Shown here piece by piece: positions 1-8,433 of a stretch of DNA of 64,000 nucleotides (its first letter is position 1; each line of letters starts with the position of its first letter). A program made the position numbers and the translations under genes. The stretch covers positions 37,475 to 101,474 of the forward strand of contig NZ_AUEE01000009.1 of assembly GCF_000425825.1 (NCBI RefSeq), read 5' to 3'. The notes under the pieces are model-generated. The model was not told where the DNA came from. It made no database searches and saw only the letters and a list, made by a program, of their open reading frames with translations. This stretch comes from Jeotgalicoccus marinus DSM 19772 (GTDB lineage Bacteria > Bacillota > Bacilli > Staphylococcales > Salinicoccaceae).

Positions 1-306
1 GTTGGTAAGATGATTCTAGGTATAAGCGTCAATTCATCTACAGGTGAAAAGTTAACATTCGCACAAACGTTTTACAGAGAAACAGTGGGACGAATTATTT
101 CAAACTTCTTATTATACTTGCCATATCTTGCAGTCTTTTTTACCAATGCAAAGATTGGTTTACACGACTTTATAGCTGACACTTACGTTGTGAATGATAA
201 GTACAGTAAATATTCACGTCGAATTAAAGACGAAATGTCAGCAGATACTAAATCGAATTTAAGTGAAACTTCATCGATTGATCACACAGTTGAACGAAAC
301 TTTTAA
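1..306 (+). CDS. RDD family membrane protein, C-terminal part (5' truncated by window edge)
   Basis: The frame is open from base 1, so the start lies upstream of the window. The visible 101 residues begin VGKMILGISV, match the second half of an RDD domain (the TxGKxxLGI motif, then FYRE, then GLHDFIADT), and hold one clear hydrophobic segment around residues 35-50. RDD proteins are small multi-pass membrane proteins of largely unknown role, some linked to ion transport. The last 35 residues are hydrophilic and charged, typical of a cytoplasmic tail. An RDD gene next to a YtxK-like methyltransferase and ackA is also the Staphylococcus arrangement as I recall it. Family confident, function unknown. 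Confidence 0.75.
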   Translation, partial: VGKMILGISVNSSTGEKLTFAQTFYRETVGRIISNFLLYLPYLAVFFTNAKIGLHDFIADTYVVNDKYSKYSRRIKDEMSADTKSNLSETSSIDHTVERNF

Positions 307-316
307 AGTGAACTGA

Positions 317-345
317 TTGATGCGAAGTCAGTCATGTAATATAAT
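317..345 (+). promoter_or_regulatory. Sigma-A-type promoter for the methyltransferase-ackA unit
   Basis: TTGATG at 317-322, a 17-base spacer and a perfect TATAAT at 340-345. It lies just after the RDD stop codon and about 60 bases before the methyltransferase start. Confidence 0.6.
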
Positions 346-355
346 CAAGACACTA

Positions 356-380
356 GGACTATCCGGTATATGGATAGTCC
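356..380 (+). terminator. Perfect hairpin in the methyltransferase leader
   Basis: GGACTATCC (356-364) and GGATAGTCC (372-380) form a perfect 9-bp stem with a 7-base loop, followed by a weak T-rich stretch. It lies downstream of the 317-345 promoter, so it may be an attenuator or 5' stabiliser rather than the RDD gene terminator. The poor U-tract argues against strong termination. Confidence 0.4.
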
Positions 381-406
381 ATATTTTGTGTAAAGAGGGA
401 TTTAAA

Positions 407-1303
407 ATGGCTAAAACAGCAATGGAAGAAATGTATGAGAATTTAATCAATAGAGTAGAAGAAATCGTAAAAGAAAAAGAAAGTCCTAGATTAGAAGCGC
501 TAGCAGAGGCCTTATTGCAAGTTGAAAGTAAGAGCACTTTTTCGGATAAAAGAAAAGCCTTCCAGTTTGCATATCTTTACCAAGTAAAAGAAGAGCCAGT
601 ACAGAGTAACCACCAATTAACACCTGATGCGATTGGGTACTTAGTTGCTCATATTGTAGACTTGTTCACAGATGATAATAAGAAAAATTTAGTCGATATC
701 GGCAGTGGTACAGGCCATCTTGCAATGACGATTAAGGAAATGGTAACTGATTTAAACTTATCAGGGATTGAAGTTGATCCTGCCTTAGCAGAAATTAATG
801 CAAATCTATGTGAGTTTTTAGAAACACCGATGTACATTCATCCACAAAATGTGATTGAGCCGAGTCGTATTCCGATGAGTAATATTGCGGTAGGGGATTT
901 ACCAGTCGGTTATTATCCACTACCAGCAGAAAAATATAAAACTGCATTTGATGCAGGTCAAAGTTACGCACATCTTTTAATGTTAGAAGCAGGTATGAAT
1001 CTTATTGAAACAGATGATATTGGAATTTTTGTTGTCCCTTCGAATATACTAGAAGAAAACAATGAAACGATTAAGCAATATATTTCAGAAGATGCGACCT
1101 TACTCATGTTCTTAAACTTACCGTCAACTATATTTAAGACAGAGAAGCAACGTAAGTCACTAATCGTACTTAAAAAAGGATTCTCACCACTTGTAAATAA
1201 TGAAGTTTTAATTGGAGATGTGCCTGACTTTAAAGATGCGAGTAAGATGCAGGAGTTTGTTAGACAGTTAAATGAATGGCATGAACAATACAGCAGAAAG
1301 TAG
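407..1303 (+). CDS. Class I SAM-dependent methyltransferase, YtxK-like
   Basis: Start chosen at ATG 407, preceded by an AGAGGGA ribosome site; the frame is open further upstream but across the promoter and leader hairpin. The 298-residue protein has a helical N-terminal part, SAM motif I at about residues 95-106 (LVDIGSGTGHLA), the acidic post-I residue in GIEVDPALAE, and a motif-IV-like DLPVGYYP at about 164-171, which resembles the (N/D)PPY motif of N6-adenine methyltransferases. B. subtilis YtxK and its staphylococcal orthologue occupy the same place before ackA. The substrate is not known. It ends 9 bases before the ackA ATG, so the two are co-transcribed. No restriction partner is nearby, so it is unlikely to be part of an R-M system. 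Confidence 0.8.
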   Translation: MAKTAMEEMYENLINRVEEIVKEKESPRLEALAEALLQVESKSTFSDKRKAFQFAYLYQVKEEPVQSNHQLTPDAIGYLVAHIVDLFTDDNKKNLVDIGSGTGHLAMTIKEMVTDLNLSGIEVDPALAEINANLCEFLETPMYIHPQNVIEPSRIPMSNIAVGDLPVGYYPLPAEKYKTAFDAGQSYAHLLMLEAGMNLIETDDIGIFVVPSNILEENNETIKQYISEDATLLMFLNLPSTIFKTEKQRKSLIVLKKGFSPLVNNEVLIGDVPDFKDASKMQEFVRQLNEWHEQYSRK

Positions 1304-1312
1304 TTGAAGCTT

Positions 1313-2500
1313 ATGACTAAAATTATTGCAATCAATGCCGGCAGTTCTTCTTTTAAATTTGAACTGTTTGAAATGTCTGAGGAACAAGAAATTGCCAGAG
1401 GACTTGTCGAACGAATCGGATTAGATCATGGTGTTTTTACGCTGTCTTATAAAGGTGGACGTGAAGTATTTGAACAAAACTTTAAAAACCATACTGAAGC
1501 GGTTAATATCATGTTAGATATTTTAGTTTCTAAAAATATTATCTCATCAATCGACGAACTCGAGGGTACTGGTCATCGTGTGGTACACGGCGGTGAAAAG
1601 TTCTCAGAGGCAACTATGATTGACGATAGTGTAGTTAGAGATATTGAAGAATTGTCAGAGTTTGCACCTCTCCATAATCCCGCGAACTTAATGGGGATTA
1701 GGGCGATGAGGGAACTTCTACCGGATGTGCCACATATCGCTGTATTCGATACATCCTTTCATCAATCTATGCCTGAGAGTTCATATTTATATAGTTTGCC
1801 TTATAAGTACTATAAGGACTATCGAATTAGAAAGTTTGGCTTCCACGGCACGAGCCATCAGTACGTGACAGAAAGAGCAGGAGAAATTTTAAAACGTCCT
1901 CTAGAAGAATTAAGGTTAATTAGTTGTCACTTGGGGAATGGTGCGAGTATTGCTGCGGTTAAGGCAGGTAAATCCATCGATACGTCAATGGGTTTCACAC
2001 CACTTGCCGGTGTGACTATGGGTACACGCTCAGGTAACATTGATCCATCTCTAATTCCTTATATTATGGAAAAAACTGATAAGAGCGCAGTAGAAGTATT
2101 GAATGTTCTAAATAGAGAATCCGGTCTACTTGGTGTCAGTGGTTTCTCAAGTGACTTAAGAGATATAACCGAAGAAGCTAAAAAAGGTAATGATAGAGCG
2201 GAACTTGCCTTAGAAGTATTTAGTTCGAGTATCCACAAATATATGGGATCATACGCTGCACGTATGGGTGGGGTAGATGCCATTATCTTTACTGCAGGTG
2301 TCGGTGAAAACTCGAGTTTAATAAGAGAAAAGGTCTTAGATAGCCTTGAGTTTATGGGGGTTTACCTAGACAAAAAAACCAATGACGAAACAAGAGGTGT
2401 CGAAGCGACAATCAGTCACTCCTATTCACCTGTAAAAGTCCTTGTTATTCCAACGGCAGAAGAAGTCATGATTGCAAGAGAAGTCATGAGACTTAAATAA
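1313..2500 (+). CDS. ackA: Acetate kinase
   Basis: Interconverts acetate plus ATP with acetyl phosphate plus ADP; with Pta it makes ATP from acetyl-CoA during overflow metabolism. The 395-residue product carries the acetate kinase signatures NAGSSSFKF near the start, [27 protein letters not shown] and the CHLGNGAS nucleotide loop, followed by GVTMGTRSG. Start ATG 1313 is chosen because the family begins directly with M-x-K-I-x-x-INAGSSS; an in-frame TTG at 1304 is the alternative. It follows the methyltransferase gene closely and ends at a strong terminator. No cre site is visible in the 300-410 promoter region. Confidence 0.97.
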   Translation: MTKIIAINAGSSSFKFELFEMSEEQEIARGLVERIGLDHGVFTLSYKGGREVFEQNFKNHTEAVNIMLDILVSKNIISSIDELEGTGHRVVHGGEKFSEATMIDDSVVRDIEELSEFAPLHNPANLMGIRAMRELLPDVPHIAVFDTSFHQSMPESSYLYSLPYKYYKDYRIRKFGFHGTSHQYVTERAGEILKRPLEELRLISCHLGNGASIAAVKAGKSIDTSMGFTPLAGVTMGTRSGNIDPSLIPYIMEKTDKSAVEVLNVLNRESGLLGVSGFSSDLRDITEEAKKGNDRAELALEVFSSSIHKYMGSYAARMGGVDAIIFTAGVGENSSLIREKVLDSLEFMGVYLDKKTNDETRGVEATISHSYSPVKVLVIPTAEEVMIAREVMRLK

Positions 2501-2513
2501 ATTTATGCTATAG

Positions 2514-2546
2514 AACCACTTTCATATTTTGTGAAAGTGGTTTTGT
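2514..2546 (+). terminator. Terminator after ackA
   Basis: Perfect 11-bp inverted repeat, AACCACTTTCA (2514-2524) and TGAAAGTGGTT (2532-2542), followed by TTTTG. Confidence 0.85.
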
Positions 2547-2605
2547 TTGTGTTAAGGAAGGTGAAAATATACACTGGAATTGAATTAGGAATGGGGGGTT
2601 AGAAT

Positions 2606-3772
2606 ATGTCAAAGCAGTCTGTTCGTGAGTTTGAGATTTCTATATCAGAAGGAGCACTTGAAGATTTACACTATCGATTAAATCATGCACGTTTCCCTGA
2701 AGCGGAGACCGTTCCAAATGATGCTAAAGGAAAAGCCCGTTGGCGTCAAGGGGTGCCATTAAAAGAAATGATTGAACTCGTGGACTACTGGAAAAATGAA
2801 TACGATTGGAGAAAATTTGAGAAGAAAATCAATCAATTTCAGAATTACAAAACAGTAATTGATGGCGTTGATATTCATTTTATACACATGGCATCAACAA
2901 GAAAAAATGCAGTCCCACTAATAATATCTCATGGATGGCCAGGGAGTGTGGTAGAATTCCTGGATATAATTAAAGCGCTGTGTGAGCCAGAATGTAAAGA
3001 AGATCCAGCTTTTCACGTTGTCGTACCATCATTACCGGGTTTCGGCTTTTCTGAACGTCCATCTGTTGAAGGTATAGGTACAGAAAAAATTGCGAGTATA
3101 TGGGTGCAATTGATGCAGCGTCTTGGATATAACAAATTTTTAGCGCACGGGGGAGATTGGGGTGGCGTGATTACGACACAACTTGCTGGATTATATCCAA
3201 AAAATATCATAGGAATACATTCGACTTTCAATCAAGCTCCACCAGGAATGTCATTAGATGTACTTAGTGAAAAAGATAAGATATGGGCAGAGAATAGTTT
3301 TAATTTTTGGGGAAATAAAGCGGCTTATGCCAAGGTACAAAGCAGTCAACCTCAAACTATTGGTTATGCCTTAGTCGATTCACCAACTGGACAACTGGCC
3401 TGGATACTAGATAAGTTTTTTGAGTGGACAGATACGACCAATAGCCCTTATGAAAGAATATCTAAAGATCATATTTTAGATAATGTGACCTTGTATTATT
3501 TAACAAGGACTGCAGCTTCTTCAGCTCGGATATATTATGAAAGTCATGATGCTATTGATCCTGAACTAACAGTGGATGTTCCAACAGCACTTACCTTATA
3601 TCCAAAGGATATTGAAAAATATCCTAGGGTATGGGCTGAAAAAAGATATCGCAATATTGTAGCCTGGAATGAGGCGCCAGAGGGTGGACATTTCCCATCA
3701 CTTGAGGTTTCTGAGTACTTTGTTAAAGATTTAAGAAATGGACTGTCATCCATATTAGAAGTTTACAAATAA
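2606..3772 (+). CDS. Epoxide hydrolase family alpha/beta hydrolase
   Basis: 388 residues with an N-terminal epoxide hydrolase (EHN) lid region at about 1-105 and an alpha/beta hydrolase fold after it. Visible are the oxyanion motif HGWPGS (109-114), the nucleophile motif HGGDWGG with Asp184, and the catalytic His362 in EGGHFPSLE. This is the microsomal/juvenile-hormone epoxide hydrolase family, which opens epoxides to diols through an ester on the Asp. The bacterial substrate is unknown; a detoxification role is likely. A very strong GGGGGG ribosome site precedes ATG 2606. It converges on a flavin monooxygenase gene and is not part of the conserved ackA-usp-ald order, so it is probably accessory. 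Confidence 0.85.
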   Translation: MSKQSVREFEISISEGALEDLHYRLNHARFPEAETVPNDAKGKARWRQGVPLKEMIELVDYWKNEYDWRKFEKKINQFQNYKTVIDGVDIHFIHMASTRKNAVPLIISHGWPGSVVEFLDIIKALCEPECKEDPAFHVVVPSLPGFGFSERPSVEGIGTEKIASIWVQLMQRLGYNKFLAHGGDWGGVITTQLAGLYPKNIIGIHSTFNQAPPGMSLDVLSEKDKIWAENSFNFWGNKAAYAKVQSSQPQTIGYALVDSPTGQLAWILDKFFEWTDTTNSPYERISKDHILDNVTLYYLTRTAASSARIYYESHDAIDPELTVDVPTALTLYPKDIEKYPRVWAEKRYRNIVAWNEAPEGGHFPSLEVSEYFVKDLRNGLSSILEVYK

Positions 3773-3813
3773 AAATCCTGCTAGAAAGGTAATGTCCTTT
3801 CAGCAGGATTTTT
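3772..3813. terminator. Bidirectional terminator between convergent genes
   Basis: AAAAATCCTGCT and AGCAGGATTTTT arms flank a second inner stem (GAAAGG/CCTTTC). A-tract on one side and T-tract on the other serve both the epoxide hydrolase gene and the minus-strand monooxygenase gene. Confidence 0.85.
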
Positions 3814-3821
3814 ATATAAAT

Positions 3822-4877
3822 TTATTTCTGGCGTTCTGTCTTGATTCTCTCTACACCTTCATGTACAAGAGGTGCGACTTTTTCACCAAAGAGTTCGATG
3901 GTTCTTAGGACTTTGTCATGTGACATGACACCGACTGGCGTTTGTAATGTAAAGCGTTCAACACCCATGTGTTCATATAAATCAACAATCTTACGGGCGA
4001 CGGTTTCTGGACTACCAACATATAGCGCACCGGTTGGATCCGCCATCGCATCGAAGGCCTCTCTTGTATATGTCCCCCAACCACGCTCACGACCAAGCTT
4101 AGTCATTGACCCGGATATTGCAGGGAAGAAAAGGTCTCTGGCTTCACCATCAGTATCCCAAACAAAGCCATGAGAATTAGTAGCAACTTTTAATTTGCTT
4201 TCATCATGGCCTGCATCTTTACCCACTTGACGATAAAAATCCGCTGTTCGTTTAAATTGATAAGGACTACCACCGATAATGGCTAAGACAAGTGGCAGAC
4301 CAAGCATGGCCGCACGCTGTGCAGATTGTGGTGTACCACCGCTAGCAATCCATATCGGGATTTCATCTTGTACAGTTTTAGGGAATATTTCAGCATCCTT
4401 TAATGGTGGACGATGTGTACCTTTCCAGTTTATCTTACCGCCTTTTTGCAGTTGTAAAAGTAGGTCGAGCTTTTCATCGAAAAGCGTATTGTAATCATTT
4501 AAATCGTAACCAAACAAAGGAAAAGATTCTATAAAAGACCCGCGTCCTGCCATTATCTCAGCACGGCCATTAGAGATGCAGTCTAAAGTAGCAAATCGCT
4601 CGTACACGCGTACTGGATCATCTGAAGATAAGACAGTGACACCACTAGATAGACGGATGTTTTTACTCACCGCTGCCCCAGCTGCTAATACAACATCAGG
4701 TGAGCTGACAGCATAGTCATTTCTGTGGTGTTCACCAATAGAAAAAATATCTAAACCGACTCTGTCTGCTGTCGCAATTTCTTCTACTAATTGTCGTAAC
4801 CTTTCTGGATGAGTTGTTGTTTTCCCAGTGACAGGGTCTAAGCCTGCATCACCAAATGTGTTGATTCCAAGTTCCAT
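3822..4877 (-). CDS. LLM-class flavin-dependent monooxygenase
   Basis: 351 residues of the bacterial-luciferase-like family, TIM-barrel enzymes that use reduced FMN (or F420) and O2. The N-terminus MELGINTFGDAG and the block IFSIGEHHRNDYAVSSP match the luciferase-like core, as do SSGVTVLSSDDPVRVYERFATLD and IPIWIASGGTPQSAQRAAMLGLP. The physiological substrate cannot be read. The CAGGAGGT site 9 bases before the ATG is strong. It is transcribed against its neighbours and converges on the epoxide hydrolase gene across a shared terminator; both act on oxygenated organics, which may be coincidence. A monocistronic unit by layout. Confidence 0.88.
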   Translation of the reverse strand: MELGINTFGDAGLDPVTGKTTTHPERLRQLVEEIATADRVGLDIFSIGEHHRNDYAVSSPDVVLAAGAAVSKNIRLSSGVTVLSSDDPVRVYERFATLDCISNGRAEIMAGRGSFIESFPLFGYDLNDYNTLFDEKLDLLLQLQKGGKINWKGTHRPPLKDAEIFPKTVQDEIPIWIASGGTPQSAQRAAMLGLPLVLAIIGGSPYQFKRTADFYRQVGKDAGHDESKLKVATNSHGFVWDTDGEARDLFFPAISGSMTKLGRERGWGTYTREAFDAMADPTGALYVGSPETVARKIVDLYEHMGVERFTLQTPVGVMSHDKVLRTIELFGEKVAPLVHEGVERIKTERQK

Positions 4878-4941
4878 AAGAACCTCCTGAAAATATTATT
4901 TTGAATTTGAATTAATTATACTCGATATTCTGTAAATAAAA

Positions 4942-4974
4942 AAGCAATGCAACTCAGAACTGAGTGCATTGCTT
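4942..4974 (-). terminator. Terminator of the universal stress protein gene
   Basis: Stem GCAATGCA plus CTCAG (4944-4956) against CTGAG plus TGCATTGC (4960-4972); read on the minus strand it ends in a TTTTTTAT tract. Confidence 0.85.
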
Positions 4975-4986
4975 CAAATAATTTGA

Positions 4987-5484
4987 TTAGCGGTGTTGTT
5001 CTATAAACTCTTCTGTAGCTACTTTTGGTTCAAAGTCTGAAGGAAGTGTTTCTGTACGAACGACTAATACGTCACATTTGGCATTACGTACAATAGCCTC
5101 AGAAACTGAACCGATTATGAAACGTTCAACAGCGTTTAGACCTGTAGAACCACAGGCAATTAAATCTGCTCCGATTTTTTCGACTGCTTTTTTAGGGATA
5201 ACAGATTTTGGTGAACCATAGTCGATGATTTTATCTACAGATTCAACGCCACCTTCTAAAGCAACTTTTTCATAACCGTCGAGTAACTTTTGCGCAAACT
5301 CTTGTGCACGAGTTGAAATCGAGCGATCGTATGCTTCAACAGATGCGAAAGATCGTGTATCAATAACATTAATAATAGAAAGCTTTGCGTTGTTACGTTT
5401 AGCAACTTCGACCGCTTTTTGGAATGCCCATTCTGCTTCGTGTGAACCGTCCACTGCAACTAAGATGTTTTTGTACTGTAACAT
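4987..5484 (-). CDS. Universal stress protein, UspA family
   Basis: 165 residues, one Usp domain. The N-terminal Walker-like strand YKNILVAVDGSHEAEWAF and the C-terminal ATP-binding signature G-x2-G-x9-G-S (GSTG, then GS in ERFIIGS) are both intact, so this is an ATP-binding Usp. Start at 5484 rather than the in-frame ATG 15 bases upstream, because GGAG sits 9 bases before it and the staphylococcal orthologue begins M-x-Y-KNILIAVDGS. It is divergent from ald, and usp beside ald is conserved in staphylococci. The shared upstream region carries a near-match to a cre site. Confidence 0.93.
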   Translation of the reverse strand: MLQYKNILVAVDGSHEAEWAFQKAVEVAKRNNAKLSIINVIDTRSFASVEAYDRSISTRAQEFAQKLLDGYEKVALEGGVESVDKIIDYGSPKSVIPKKAVEKIGADLIACGSTGLNAVERFIIGSVSEAIVRNAKCDVLVVRTETLPSDFEPKVATEEFIEQHR

Positions 5485-5525
5485 AGTTACCAACTCCATT
5501 TCCTATTCTTATTAATCTATACCAC

Positions 5526-5540
5526 ATGTATGCGGTACCA
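5526..5540. promoter_or_regulatory. Possible cre (CcpA) site between usp and ald
   Basis: ATGTATGCGGTACCA matches the cre consensus WTGNAANCGNWNNCW at 14 of 15 positions, with T in place of A at position 6. It lies in the divergent regulatory region. Single-mismatch matches can arise by chance, so this is tentative. Confidence 0.35.
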
Positions 5541-5627
5541 AAACTTTATTTTTTAAAGATTATTTTGGGTGCAAATATTAACTTATATGATACAATAAAT
5601 TTGCTTAAGAAAAAGGGGGAAATTGTA

Positions 5628-6743
5628 ATGATTATTGGATTACCGAAAGAAGTAAAAAACAACGAGAATAGGGTGGGACTAACACCTGGAGGCGTTTACG
5701 CTTTTGTACAGGCTGGTCACACTGTTCGCGTTGAAACAAATGCGGGAGAAGGTTCATTCTTCCACGATTCAGCATATGTAGAAATGGGTGCTGAAATCGT
5801 TGATACACCTGAAGAGGCTTGGGATGTCGATATGGTGGTCAAGGTTAAAGAACCATTAGCAGAGGAATTCGATAGAATCAAAGAAGAGTCTATCCTTTTC
5901 ACATACTTACACTTAGCGCCTGAAGAAGCGTTAACACAAGTATTAGTCGATAAGAAAGTAACGGCGATTGCTTATGAAACTATTCAATTGCCAGATGGTT
6001 CATTACCATTACTCGCGCCGATGAGTGAAGTTGCAGGTCGTATGGCAACTCAAATTGGTGCAGAGCAATTAAGAGCAATCAATGGCGGTAAAGGTATTCT
6101 CTTAAGTGGTGTACCTGGTGTAGAAAAAGCGAGAGTTACAATCGTTGGTGGGGGAGCAGCGGGTACAAACGCTGCAAAAATGGCGATTGGTTTAGGCGCT
6201 GATGTGACAGTGCTTGATTTAAATCCGAAACGCTTACGTGAACTCGACGATTTATTTGGTTCAAACGTACAGACATTGATGTCTACACCATTAAATATCA
6301 AACAAGCAGTAGAAAAAAGTGATTTAGTCATTGGGGCAGTACTTATTCCAGGTGCCAAAGCACCAAAACTTGTTACTGAAGAAATGATTAAAAATATGTC
6401 ACCAGGATCAGTCATTGTTGATATTGCAATTGACCAAGGTGGTATTTTCGAAACTACAGATCGTATTACAACACACGATGATCCAACATACGTAAAACAT
6501 GATGTAATACACTATGCCGTGGCAAACATGCCAGGTGCGGTACCAAGAACTTCAACGAATGCTTTAACTAATGCGACTTTACAGTATGGACTTTTAATTG
6601 CGAACAACGGTTACAAAGAAGCTGTAGCTAAAAACCCGGTTATCGCTGGAGGTTTCAATACTTTCCAAGGTCACATTACTTATAAAGCAGTTGCTGAAGC
6701 ACAAGGTAAAGAATATAAAGATATCTTAGAGTTATTAGGATAA
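5628..6743 (+). CDS. ald: Alanine dehydrogenase
   Basis: Reversible NAD-dependent deamination of L-alanine to pyruvate and ammonia. The 371-residue protein begins [23 protein letters not shown], the AlaDH/PNT signature, contains the FTYLHLAPE substrate-binding histidine block near residue 95 and the Rossmann glycine motif [14 protein letters not shown] around 170-185. ATG 5628 is preceded by AAGGGGGA; the frame extends upstream to 5526 but without family similarity. Monocistronic, ending in a terminator. The chromosome also carries an alanine-type (AGCS) symporter at 39.2 kb, so alanine may be a usable nitrogen and carbon source here. Confidence 0.96.
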   Translation: MIIGLPKEVKNNENRVGLTPGGVYAFVQAGHTVRVETNAGEGSFFHDSAYVEMGAEIVDTPEEAWDVDMVVKVKEPLAEEFDRIKEESILFTYLHLAPEEALTQVLVDKKVTAIAYETIQLPDGSLPLLAPMSEVAGRMATQIGAEQLRAINGGKGILLSGVPGVEKARVTIVGGGAAGTNAAKMAIGLGADVTVLDLNPKRLRELDDLFGSNVQTLMSTPLNIKQAVEKSDLVIGAVLIPGAKAPKLVTEEMIKNMSPGSVIVDIAIDQGGIFETTDRITTHDDPTYVKHDVIHYAVANMPGAVPRTSTNALTNATLQYGLLIANNGYKEAVAKNPVIAGGFNTFQGHITYKAVAEAQGKEYKDILELLG

Positions 6744-6760
6744 GTACTATAAATAAGAAC

Positions 6761-6793
6761 GCGGTGGTGTCGATGGGAGTCCACCGCTTTTTT
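6761..6793 (+). terminator. Terminator after ald
   Basis: GCGGTGG (6761-6767) pairs with CCACCGC (6781-6787), followed by TTTTTTT. Confidence 0.8.
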
Positions 6794-6810
6794 GAGTTTA
6801 TCGAGTGAAT

Positions 6811-6850
6811 GGTGGTGGGTTTTGAGTGGGCTTGGTGGGTGGATGGTTGA
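6811..6850 (+). other. G-rich tract with quadruplex potential
   Basis: A 40-base run on the + strand with several GG/GGG tracts (GGTGGTGGG, GTGGG, GGTGGGTGGATGG) in an otherwise AT-rich region. No coding sense. It could fold as a two- or three-tier quadruplex; purely a sequence observation. Confidence 0.4.
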
Positions 6851-6863
6851 GTAAGTGATTGCG

Positions 6864-6931
6864 CCGCTTCGAACCAAAAACGAAGCTGATGAATTGCGTG
6901 AGCACCGCTTCGAACTGAAAACGAAGCTGAC
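6864..6931. repeat. Two direct copies of a 27-bp hairpin unit, 41-bp period
   Basis: Copies at 6864-6890 and 6905-6931 share CCGCTTCGAAC and AAAACGAAGCTGA and differ at a few bases. Each copy is itself a hairpin, GCTTCG pairing with CGAAGC. They lie in the gap between the ald terminator and the convergent orphan ORF. Confidence 0.75.
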
Positions 6932-6977
6932 GCAAAATGAAAAGTCCCCTTAACAAAGCCCCAACATCACTTATTAC

Positions 6978-7556
6978 TTACATCTCATCAATCACACAGA
7001 CATCAAAGGGAATACTTTTCTTTAAAGCTTCTAGTTGTTCGGCTTTAATTAAAGGAATAATTGAAATTCGTTTTTTTACGTGCATCTTCAGCTTAGCTAG
7101 AGGCTGTAAGGCTTTAAAATCACTCAAATCTATTTCTCTTAAATCATATATAATGCCGGAAACATCGTTGTCGATAAAGACCTCGGCTAAGCGGCTATGT
7201 AAAAAGTAAGGGACCTTTGTAAATGCGGGTCCAATAATAAAGTGACAGTTACGAATTTCATTTGATAGGGTACTTAACAAAGCTTCGTTCACATCGTGAT
7301 AATCACGGGTAAAGATCTGATCGACAATAAAGCCATCGACCTCATTTGCTCTGATTGTTTCAATCAATGTATTTTCTAACATAAAAGCATCTGTCTCGTA
7401 ATTGTTGTTTATAGACATGTAGATTTCAGCTTGTGGTGTTAATGCTTTTTGCATAGAGATTAAAACACTGTTGGGTGCATTAAAATCTGACTGACTAAAT
7501 AAAACATGGTCGTAAGCTAGTGAAAGGTTATGGCTAAGTGTAATTTGTTTCAACAT
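6978..7556 (-). CDS. Hypothetical protein (orphan, 192 aa)
   Basis: I do not recognise this protein. It has no signal peptide, membrane segment or cysteine-rich motif. Repeated beta-strand-like patches followed by helices (VDGFIVDQIF, CHFIIGPAFTK, VSGIIYDLRE, RISIIPLIK, FDVCVIDEM) suggest an alternating alpha/beta or TIM-barrel-like fold. The ATG has an AGGAGAATT ribosome site, and it is divergent from the ytkL-like gene with an 82-base gap. In staphylococci I recall a Xaa-Pro dipeptidase in this position, which is absent here. Real gene likely, from its ribosome site, length and ordinary composition; function unknown. Confidence 0.7.
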   Translation of the reverse strand: MLKQITLSHNLSLAYDHVLFSQSDFNAPNSVLISMQKALTPQAEIYMSINNNYETDAFMLENTLIETIRANEVDGFIVDQIFTRDYHDVNEALLSTLSNEIRNCHFIIGPAFTKVPYFLHSRLAEVFIDNDVSGIIYDLREIDLSDFKALQPLAKLKMHVKKRISIIPLIKAEQLEALKKSIPFDVCVIDEM

Positions 7557-7638
7557 AATTCTCCTTTACATTTATGATTAGAACTTAATTTTTTAGGGAA
7601 TGGATAATTATTAAACATTTTCTATAGGAGTGAAAATA

Positions 7639-8325
7639 ATGACTGTAAAATTTCATGGACATGCAGTACTATCATTTTCTAATAACGATTCAAATGTAAT
7701 TATTGATCCATTTATAAATGGTAATGAATTAACTGATTTAAGGGTTGAAGATGTCAAAGCAGATTATATTATTTTAACACATGGTCATAATGACCATGTG
7801 GGTGATACGATTGAAATTGCAAAAAATAATGACTCTACTATCATCGCACCTGTAGAGCTCGCTGACTACCTTGAAGGACAGGGCCTAAACGCTATCGGTA
7901 TGAACGTTGGTGGTGAAGGTGAGTTTGAATTTGGTTCGATTAAATTTGTTCATGCCTTCCACACATCAAGTTTTACAGATGACGACGGTGTCATCAATTA
8001 TACTGGCGAATCCATGGGACTCATTCTGAAGATTAATGGAAAAACAGTATACGTGACTGGGGACACAGGTATCTTTGGTGACATGGAATTGATTTCTAAA
8101 TTGAATGGGCCAATTGATGTGTGCTTCATTCCAATCGGTGGCCATTTTACTATGGGTATTGATGATGCGGTTTATGCAATTAACAACTTCATTAAACCCA
8201 CTATTGTTGTACCGACGCATTATGATACTTTCCCACCAATTAAGGCGGACCCTGAAGTATTTAAAGATAAGGTCAACACAAACTGTCAAATCCTAAAACC
8301 AGGTGAAGCAGTTCAATACTCATAA
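7639..8325 (+). CDS. UPF0173 metal-dependent hydrolase, YtkL-like
   Basis: 228-residue metallo-beta-lactamase-fold protein. The metal-binding motif THGHNDHVGD has His48, His50, Asp52 and His53; further ligands are in VTGDTGIFGD and the terminal VPTHYDTFPPI. The family is widespread in Firmicutes with no established substrate. ATG 7639 follows AGGAG with 8-base spacing; an in-frame GTG at 7630 overlaps that site and is rejected. Followed by its own terminator; ald, ytkL and ytoI/spxR neighbours match Bacillus/Staphylococcus order. Confidence 0.9.
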   Translation: MTVKFHGHAVLSFSNNDSNVIIDPFINGNELTDLRVEDVKADYIILTHGHNDHVGDTIEIAKNNDSTIIAPVELADYLEGQGLNAIGMNVGGEGEFEFGSIKFVHAFHTSSFTDDDGVINYTGESMGLILKINGKTVYVTGDTGIFGDMELISKLNGPIDVCFIPIGGHFTMGIDDAVYAINNFIKPTIVVPTHYDTFPPIKADPEVFKDKVNTNCQILKPGEAVQYS

Positions 8326-8340
8326 ACCATAATTTATTTT

Positions 8341-8368
8341 AACCGGAAGCTCAAGCTTTCGGTTTTTT
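8341..8368 (+). terminator. Terminator after the ytkL-like gene
   Basis: AACCGGAAGCT and AGCTTTCGGTT form a near-perfect 11-bp stem followed by TTTTT. Confidence 0.85.
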
Positions 8369-8390
8369 GTTTTCGGACTTTCTATTTACA

Positions 8391-8399
8391 TGCTATGAT
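8391..8399 (+). promoter_or_regulatory. Extended -10 promoter of the spxR-like gene
   Basis: TG-C-TATGAT, an extended -10 element, 35 bases before the ATG. A convincing -35 is not visible at 17 bases. Confidence 0.45.
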
Positions 8400-8433
8400 A
8401 AATTTAAGCTGAATTAATGGAAAAGGTGAACTT

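Noticed and set aside
407..1303. Methyltransferase as part of a restriction-modification or BREX-like system
   Set aside because: No endonuclease, specificity or helicase gene nearby; its place beside ackA is that of the housekeeping YtxK family.
5521..5545. T-box fragment (GGTACC element) near ald
   Set aside because: Only the six-base GGTACC core is shared; there is no terminator, stem I or specifier loop.
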